Assembly (NCBI GenBank): GCA_012862575.1
Contig: BLSF01000037.1
Coordinates: 372,001 to 436,000 of the forward strand
Direction of reading: 5' to 3'
Length of the DNA: 64,000 nt
From: Parietichytrium sp. I65-24A
Lineage: Eukaryota > Sar > Bigyra > Thraustochytrida > Thraustochytriidae
Part shown: positions 61,921 to 64,000 of the stretch, piece after piece
How the letters are laid out: the number at the start of each line of letters is the position of its first letter
Position numbering within the stretch: the stretch's first letter is position 1
Notes under the pieces: model-generated
Databases searched by the model: none
What the model was told of the DNA's origin: nothing
Seen by the model: the letters and a program-made list of their open reading frames with translations, nothing else
Program-made: the position numbers and the translations under genes

Positions 61921-64000
61921 CTTACTTTTCTGCAAGTTTTGTGGAGTACTCTGCTCTTTGTTTTGCCTCTTCGAATTCGGGGTTTGGGTATGCAAGTCCT
62001 TCACGTCGAGAGCAATACTTGAAACGGTGAGTCGGTCTGCTACACCGGTTTCCGGTTGAATTTAGACTGATGAATGAAAGATGCAACACGACTAGTCAAG
62101 ATTTCGATCGCAAAAACTGTACTCAGTACCCTGGATTTCCAGCGTATTAGCATTCGCATACCAAAAACTTCGTGCCAACAGTTTCAATTTGCAAGCAGAT
62201 GACCGACAGCAAATTTCACCGCTTTTCGTAGCGCCAGTAGCGCCTGCAAGAAGGAGCGACATGGGTTACGAATGCTTCCGTTGGCACGTGTGCACAAACC
62301 ATGTCTTGCAATTCTATCTCCCGTATACCGTGTGCAATAGCAAGGATACTACACTCGATCTCGCCGGATTGAGATTGGCATGTCTTCTTACTTAACAAAT
62401 ACGGTAGAGGCAAGGGTTATGAGTGGGGGGGGGGTGTCCAATTTAGACTAATTCCGTGCACCGCTCTACTATCCTATATGTGCCTCCTGGGAATTACACA
62501 AGGATTGCACTGGCGACATTTCCCACACTCCCCATCACTCGCCTGATGTCCGGCTAACACCGACCGCGACTGTGACAGACTGTGACAGCATGAGCGAGTG
62601 TTACTACGACTGACCACCCTCCGACAGCGACCTGCTTTGCCTGCTCCTCGGAGTTCTGAAAAGGGGGCAAATTCTGACTCTCTTGATTGCGATCGATTTT
62701 GTAGGATTTAGGATTTACATGTTTATCAAAGTCACGACGGACGACGGTCATTTTCACGAGCAGCTGTGCACGTGAAATACTATTGCAGTCCAAGCGCGTT
62801 GCTATAATTATTTTTAATTAATGTGAACTCTAGGCAAGATTGTTTTTTCTGAATTCTGATTCTGAATGCTGAATTCCGGAATTCACAGTCAATTCAGATC
62901 TTGAACTGGTCATTTCTGTTACATGGCTTTCCATTCTTCCGTAATTCTGTGTGTTGGATGACTTTCTTGCTCACAGATACCACTGTCCTCTTCGCTTTCC
63001 GCTCTTTCGGATTAGACTGGCAGGCACTAGGATTATACTCACAGTCTGCATTCGTGTAGTTCAGATTGATTCTGTAATGGAAGCCAGACAATCAATTCAA
63101 TCCACCTTTGTCCCGGACCGCGGCACGACTCTGTTGCTGGAAAAAGAGCCAGGATGCAGATGGGCGCTTTTGAACACACACACATCAGTCCGGAGGCCGA
63201 ACAGAGAATGCCAGCCTCGATGAGCGCCAATCTCGCTCGAGATCTTCGACTTTCGCCTGCCAGCGAGCCAGGGCTATCCATGGAGATGTGACCTTGGGGC
63301 TATTACAAAAGCTGCCTGCTCGTCCATTCATCTCATTCTAGCCCCCCGGCCATGTTCACTGTCGAAGGCTATGATTGCGATTGCGAATCCGTTACCTCGC
63401 ACTGGCACTGTGGCACTGCAAGCACTAGAACAACACATAAAATTCACAGTCACTTTCAATTTGTGTTCCTCACTTTCTCAGAGAATGCTCTGCCAATGAA
63501 ATCCTATTCTTTGAAAGCTTCTGGAGATTCTGGGGCCTCTGCCTATCTGTTCAATGTTTGTCTTTTTTCCCTTTTGATCAAGAACAAACGCTCAACACTC
63601 AAAATCAATTTCCACCGATACTCACAGCACAGCTATCTCGAGGGAGATTCAATAGGCCTCCTTATGAGAGAAACATTCCGCACATATAGACCATCCACAT
63701 AAAACTATGGGAGTCTCCACACCCACTGTGAAGAAATATTATTCGAAAGTCTGTCAAAATTCACCAGATTTTGGAATCGCGGTAACACTGAGTAGTCAGG
63801 TTGATACTGGCCGTCAAGCTGTTTATACCTGTGCACGTAGATGCCCCACTATCCAACAATATTGGTCTTTGTTACATCGAAGCCAAAACTTGTACCGATC
63901 GGATAGCAAGACATCGCCAGGTAGACCCTCTTATTGCCCCGCATTGAGGCCTTTACGTGATACCACATATATAACGAAACTCTTAAAGTACTTGGACCGA
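61921..64000. other. Intergenic to the right edge
   Basis: No supported gene. ATTCACAGTCA/ACTCACAGTCT motifs occur at 62881, 63037 and 63442, a GTACTCAGTAC palindrome at 62119 and a GAATTC word cluster at about 62846-62890. A 116-codon ATG frame at 63352-63702 has no recognisable domain. Confidence 0.4.

Noticed and set aside
63352-63702. 116-codon plus ORF near the right edge
   Set aside because: It has an ATG but no domain and no paralogue in the window; a chance frame cannot be excluded.
1-64000. CRISPR arrays, bacterial operons or prophage
   Set aside because: None is seen; introns and gene content mark the DNA as eukaryotic.

Overview
The window is nuclear DNA of a unicellular eukaryote. 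Genes lie on both strands, seven gene models need GT-AG introns (clear ones are 79-118 nt), and the content is eukaryote-specific: a mitochondrial calcium uniporter, a CENP-T-like kinetochore protein, an ODR4-like protein, PEMT, a peroxisomal hydratase with a PTS1 tail, GPI-type cell-surface proteins, and tRNA genes with internal promoters, one carrying an intron. No plastid-targeted or photosynthetic gene was seen. Ser/Pro/Thr-rich surface stalks with SPT/APT motifs would fit a stramenopile (for example a thraustochytrid-like protist), but that is inference and I cannot fix the lineage.

Layout. 1-5 kb: 5' part of a membrane-anchored class-III aminotransferase-like gene (-), a small membrane protein (-), a DUF962/Mpo1-like membrane protein (+) and PEMT (-). 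6-14.5 kb: a multi-pass membrane protein, tRNA-Gly, an MCU protein carrying an EF-hand, an ankyrin-repeat protein (-), a peroxisomal enoyl-CoA hydratase 2, RNase III and a small spliced gene. 14.5-21 kb: a repeat-rich membrane ORF (-), a transmembrane/SAM protein, a basic protein and an NmrA-like protein. 24-33 kb: a RING protein, then a 2028-residue protein with about 15 EF-hands, an MABP-like domain and a zinc finger (-). 33-43 kb: a spliced membrane-protein candidate, a tandem cysteine synthase/CBS fusion and a BTB-AIG1 GTPase-CaaX protein. 43.8-49 kb: a pentameric ligand-gated channel-like protein, ODR4-like (+) and CENP-T-like (-), the last two tail to tail 7 nt apart. 45.5-51.6 kb: six identical tRNA-Glu(CTC) genes in both orientations. 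52.4-57 kb: an ABCC transporter. 57.5-62 kb: two paralogous secreted GPI-type proteins (-) with a small spliced gene between them. The ends and many intergenic stretches are gene-poor and rich in short motifs.

The genes do not form an operon-like pathway. A loose theme is calcium and membrane signalling (MCU with EF-hand, giant EF-hand protein, channel-like protein, BTB-GTPase). The most unusual items are domain fusions (EF-hand with MCU; BTB with AIG1 GTPase and CaaX; EF-hands with MABP and zinc finger; duplicated CBS fold), the tRNA-Glu cluster with patchwork flanks, and two short intergenic motifs (ACTCACAGTCA/ATTCACAGTCA and GTACTCAGTAC) that recur far more often than chance predicts.
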